From the NCBI GenBank assembly GCA_965250205.1, contig CBDFNK010000019.1, forward strand, positions 146,234 through 210,233: 64,000 nt of DNA, read 5' to 3'. Shown here in pieces: positions 61,981 through 64,000 of the stretch; positions within the stretch are counted from its first letter, which is position 1; every line of letters starts with the position of its first letter. Position numbers and translations under genes: made by a program. Source of the DNA: JAHZKN01 sp965250205. GTDB lineage: Bacteria; Pseudomonadota; Alphaproteobacteria; Rhizobiales; Hyphomicrobiaceae. The notes beneath the pieces are model-generated. The model was given only the letters and a program-made list of their open reading frames with translations. It searched no databases and was not told where the DNA came from.

Positions 61981-62914
61981 GCCCGGCGCTCCACCTGCAA
62001 GCACGCTAGAGCCTGCATCAAATATAACGGGTGCGTCGTTGAGCGCTCAAACATTGTCGCAGGCTGTGTACACGTTATGGCGCAGTTTTAATGAGGCAGG
62101 TCTTGAGTCTGCACGTCTTGATGCGAGACTATTGGTGATAGGTGCAACAGGTGTTTCCCGTGAGGCGCTGTTGCAAACACCGGACCTGGTCCTGACCGAA
62201 GATCAACGTGCACTCATCTCGCGCTATCAACAGCAACGCCTTGGCAGAGAACCAGTGTCTCGAATTTTGGGACACCGTGGTTTTTATGGACGCACATTTG
62301 AGATTTCACCGGCAACGCTTGATCCGCGTCCTGACACAGAAACCGTGATTGAATGCGTTTTGGATTACGTCAAAGCAAACAACCGGCAGCAGAAACCCCT
62401 GCGCATCATCGATGTCGGTACGGGCTCAGGAATTTTGTTGCTGACTTTGTTAGCCGAGTTGCCACAAGCAACCGGTCTTGGCACGGATATTAGCCAAGCC
62501 GCATTGGAGGTCGCCGAGCGCAATGCAACGCGGCTAGGTCTCACAGAGCGGGCAATTTTTCAGTGTCTGGATGGTCTTGCCGACTGTGTCGGGCCATTTG
62601 ATATCCTGGTATCAAATCCGCCTTATATCGCGCGCGAACAGATTCAGGATCTAGCGCCTGAGGTGCGCGACTTTGACCCACATCTAGCTCTCGATGGTGG
62701 CGATGATGGTCTGTTATTCTACCGCGCAATGGCCCCGCATCTTGCGCGTGTTGTCCCCAACGGGCTTGCAGCTCTTGAGATTGGGTATGATCAAGACAAT
62801 GATGTTGTTGATATTTTAAAAACCCAGCATGGGTGTCATGGTGCGGTCCAAATCACAGTGAAGAAAGACCTCGGTGGCCACCCGCGTTGTGTGGCGCTGC
62901 AGACACAATCTTAA
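61973..62914 (+). CDS. prmC: Release factor glutamine methyltransferase
   Basis: A 313-residue methyltransferase that modifies the GGQ glutamine of release factors. After a helical N-terminal domain (ESARLDARLLVIGATGVSRE) come RILGHRGFYGRTFEI, the SAM motif IIDVGTGSGILLLTLL (about residue 145) and the catalytic VSNPPYIA (about 210). ATG 61973 overlaps the prfA stop; a GTG codon precedes it. Its substrate is the product of the preceding gene. Confidence 0.96.
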   Translation: MSKPGAPPASTLEPASNITGASLSAQTLSQAVYTLWRSFNEAGLESARLDARLLVIGATGVSREALLQTPDLVLTEDQRALISRYQQQRLGREPVSRILGHRGFYGRTFEISPATLDPRPDTETVIECVLDYVKANNRQQKPLRIIDVGTGSGILLLTLLAELPQATGLGTDISQAALEVAERNATRLGLTERAIFQCLDGLADCVGPFDILVSNPPYIAREQIQDLAPEVRDFDPHLALDGGDDGLLFYRAMAPHLARVVPNGLAALEIGYDQDNDVVDILKTQHGCHGAVQITVKKDLGGHPRCVALQTQS

Positions 62915-63406
62915 CTGCGAAGAGAAAGACTATCGTAACCGTCAATATAAAATGTCTTGGATTTAAGGGATAACCAAGCTAGTGTGATGACAGACGGGTT
63001 TGACTGTGCTCTTGAGAGCTGCTGTTCCCGTACGAGGTGGCCCCTTAAATGCACGCATTTGCGAGATAGGCCGGACTAAGTTTGGTCCTAATGGCTTGGT
63101 TGATTCCTGGACGTTATTGACGGAACGAGTCGCGTGTACGCCTTTTCCGAATAGGCATCCGATAGGCAATTGAGTTTACGTTTTAGAAGAAGTCACGAGC
63201 GTTGTTCAAAACTGCGCAAATCGTAGTTTTTATTGAGATGGAATACGGAGACCTTCGGACGCATTGTTGACCGTTGAAGAGGTTAACGTGCAGCGAAAAT
63301 GATTTTGGCGGCACTACCCGGTGTGCCAGTCAAGTAGGGCCAACAATTGTTTTTGGCCAAATTAATGGGAACCGGGCACTTTCACAGAAAATAGAGAACG
63401 GAGCCC
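62915..63406. other. Gene-free region between prmC and the DUF4167 gene
   Basis: About 490 bp. No reading frame here has a recognisable product, and no tRNA or repeat-family copy was found. CTTTTCCGAATAGGCATCCGATAGG near 63143 contains a small direct repeat. The last 100 bp should hold the promoter and leader of the DUF4167 gene. Confidence 0.4.
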
Positions 63407-64000
63407 ATGAGGCAGGGACACCAGAATCGGCGAGGCCGGAACCGTAATAATAACAACGGTGGTGCACGCAAAGGTCAAAACCCAGTGACACGTAGCTATG
63501 AAAGCAACGGTCCTGAGATGAAGATACGTGGTACGCCTGCCCATATTGCAGAGAAATATATTGCTCTTTCACGCGATGCGCAGACCAATAGCGATCCCGT
63601 GCTTGCTGAGAACTTTCTGCAACATGCGGAGCATTACAACCGCATCATTCTGGCCTACCGCGATGCGCAAGCTCAGCAACCAAGTGAACAGCTAGGTGGG
63701 CAGCCGTCAACTGGGAGCGGTCAGCTACGTCAACCAACAAGCCAAGACGAACCTTTCGTCGGTGACGGTGAAGTGGATCCCGCAGAAGCCGCCCAACCAG
63801 AGCCCAATGGGCAAGCGCCTGAGCGTCGCCCGCCACGCAGCAGAGAGCAACGCCAACCAGATGGCCGTGGAGAAGGCAGGGCACCGCGCCAGCCCCGTAC
63901 TCGTAAACCACGCGCGGCTGCCCCAGACACGCAAGGTGGCGGTGTGCCAGAGCATGAGCAGCCAGAATTTTTGCGCCGTTCCATTCGTCGCCCCCGTCGC
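63407..64000 (+). CDS. DUF4167 protein, cut by window end
   Basis: From ATG 63407 (GGAG 3-6 bp upstream) 198 codons run to the window edge without a stop. The N-terminus RQGHQNRRGRNRNNNNGG is followed by the DUF4167 core, VTRSYESNGPEMKIRGTP and IAEKYIALSRDAQ, with LAENFLQHAEHYNRIIL. The rest is low-complexity, rich in Pro, Arg, Gln and Glu. DUF4167 is almost confined to Alphaproteobacteria; the Arg/Asn-rich start suggests nucleic-acid binding, but no function is established. Its place after prmC is conserved in Rhizobiales. Confidence 0.92.
   Translation, partial: MRQGHQNRRGRNRNNNNGGARKGQNPVTRSYESNGPEMKIRGTPAHIAEKYIALSRDAQTNSDPVLAENFLQHAEHYNRIILAYRDAQAQQPSEQLGGQPSTGSGQLRQPTSQDEPFVGDGEVDPAEAAQPEPNGQAPERRPPRSREQRQPDGRGEGRAPRQPRTRKPRAAAPDTQGGGVPEHEQPEFLRRSIRRPRR

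Overview
This 64 kb window comes from the chromosome of an alphaproteobacterium, most likely of the Hyphomicrobiales (Rhizobiales). The basis is gene content and order: a cluster running purM-purN, DUF2066, CDP-alcohol phosphatidyltransferase, AI-2E-type permease, hdaA-like, ppk, ppx, J-protein, rnd and aspS; a cluster running ubiG, lysC, ptsP, prfA, prmC and a DUF4167 protein; a two-subunit glycyl-tRNA synthetase with a small membrane protein between its subunit genes; and an electron-transfer flavoprotein:ubiquinone oxidoreductase. Species assignment is inference.

Layout. 1-5.6 kb: the truncated rnhB, a PA0069-type radical SAM protein, a coupled pair of small glycosyltransferase-like genes, moaB, a GyrI-like protein and a frameshifted family-4 uracil-DNA glycosylase. 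5.9-18.2 kb: ETF-QO, a TPR protein carrying a peptidoglycan-binding-like domain, ispE, a polyprenyl diphosphate synthase, a DUF2007/methyltransferase/S49-peptidase run, dodecin and glyQ-glyS. 18.6-24.2 kb: an ABC-F ATPase, a GYF_2 membrane protein, ndk and a cytochrome P450. 24.5-39.7 kb: the conserved purine/polyphosphate/aspS block, a ceramidase-family protein and tRNA-Leu(UAA). 40.3-48.6 kb: trkH, two families of structured repeats, a flavin monooxygenase, a zf-CHCC protein, then a damaged zone holding a frameshifted hydrolase, a multiply frameshifted extensin-like gene and a uvrC broken by an internal tandem duplication and indels. 48.9-54.5 kb: L,D-transpeptidase, CapA-like protein, a REC-HATPase protein, a decayed IS630-type element, a small secreted Cys-rich protein and more repeats. 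54.5-64 kb: a serine-glyoxylate-type aminotransferase, then the ubiG to DUF4167 cluster, cut off by the window end.

Most genes are housekeeping: translation (glyQS, aspS, prfA, prmC), purine synthesis, isoprenoid and quinone synthesis (ispE, polyprenyl diphosphate synthase, ubiG), polyphosphate metabolism, nitrogen-PTS signalling and the cell envelope. The unusual content is in the intergenic DNA. Family R1 (about 114-142 bp, bounded by CTAG, three hairpins, eight full copies plus fragments) repeatedly supplies the TAG stop codon of the neighbouring gene. Family R2 is a long hairpin set directly at a stop codon; its outer stem differs between copies but stays perfectly paired, and in one copy its core is expanded into six 31-bp units. 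The duplicated part of uvrC contains short inserts copied from elsewhere in the same gene.

Single-base frame breaks in otherwise well-conserved genes mostly lie in homopolymers. Sequencing or assembly error is therefore a serious alternative to gene decay for uvrC, the extensin-like gene, the hydrolase, the uracil-DNA glycosylase and the transposase.
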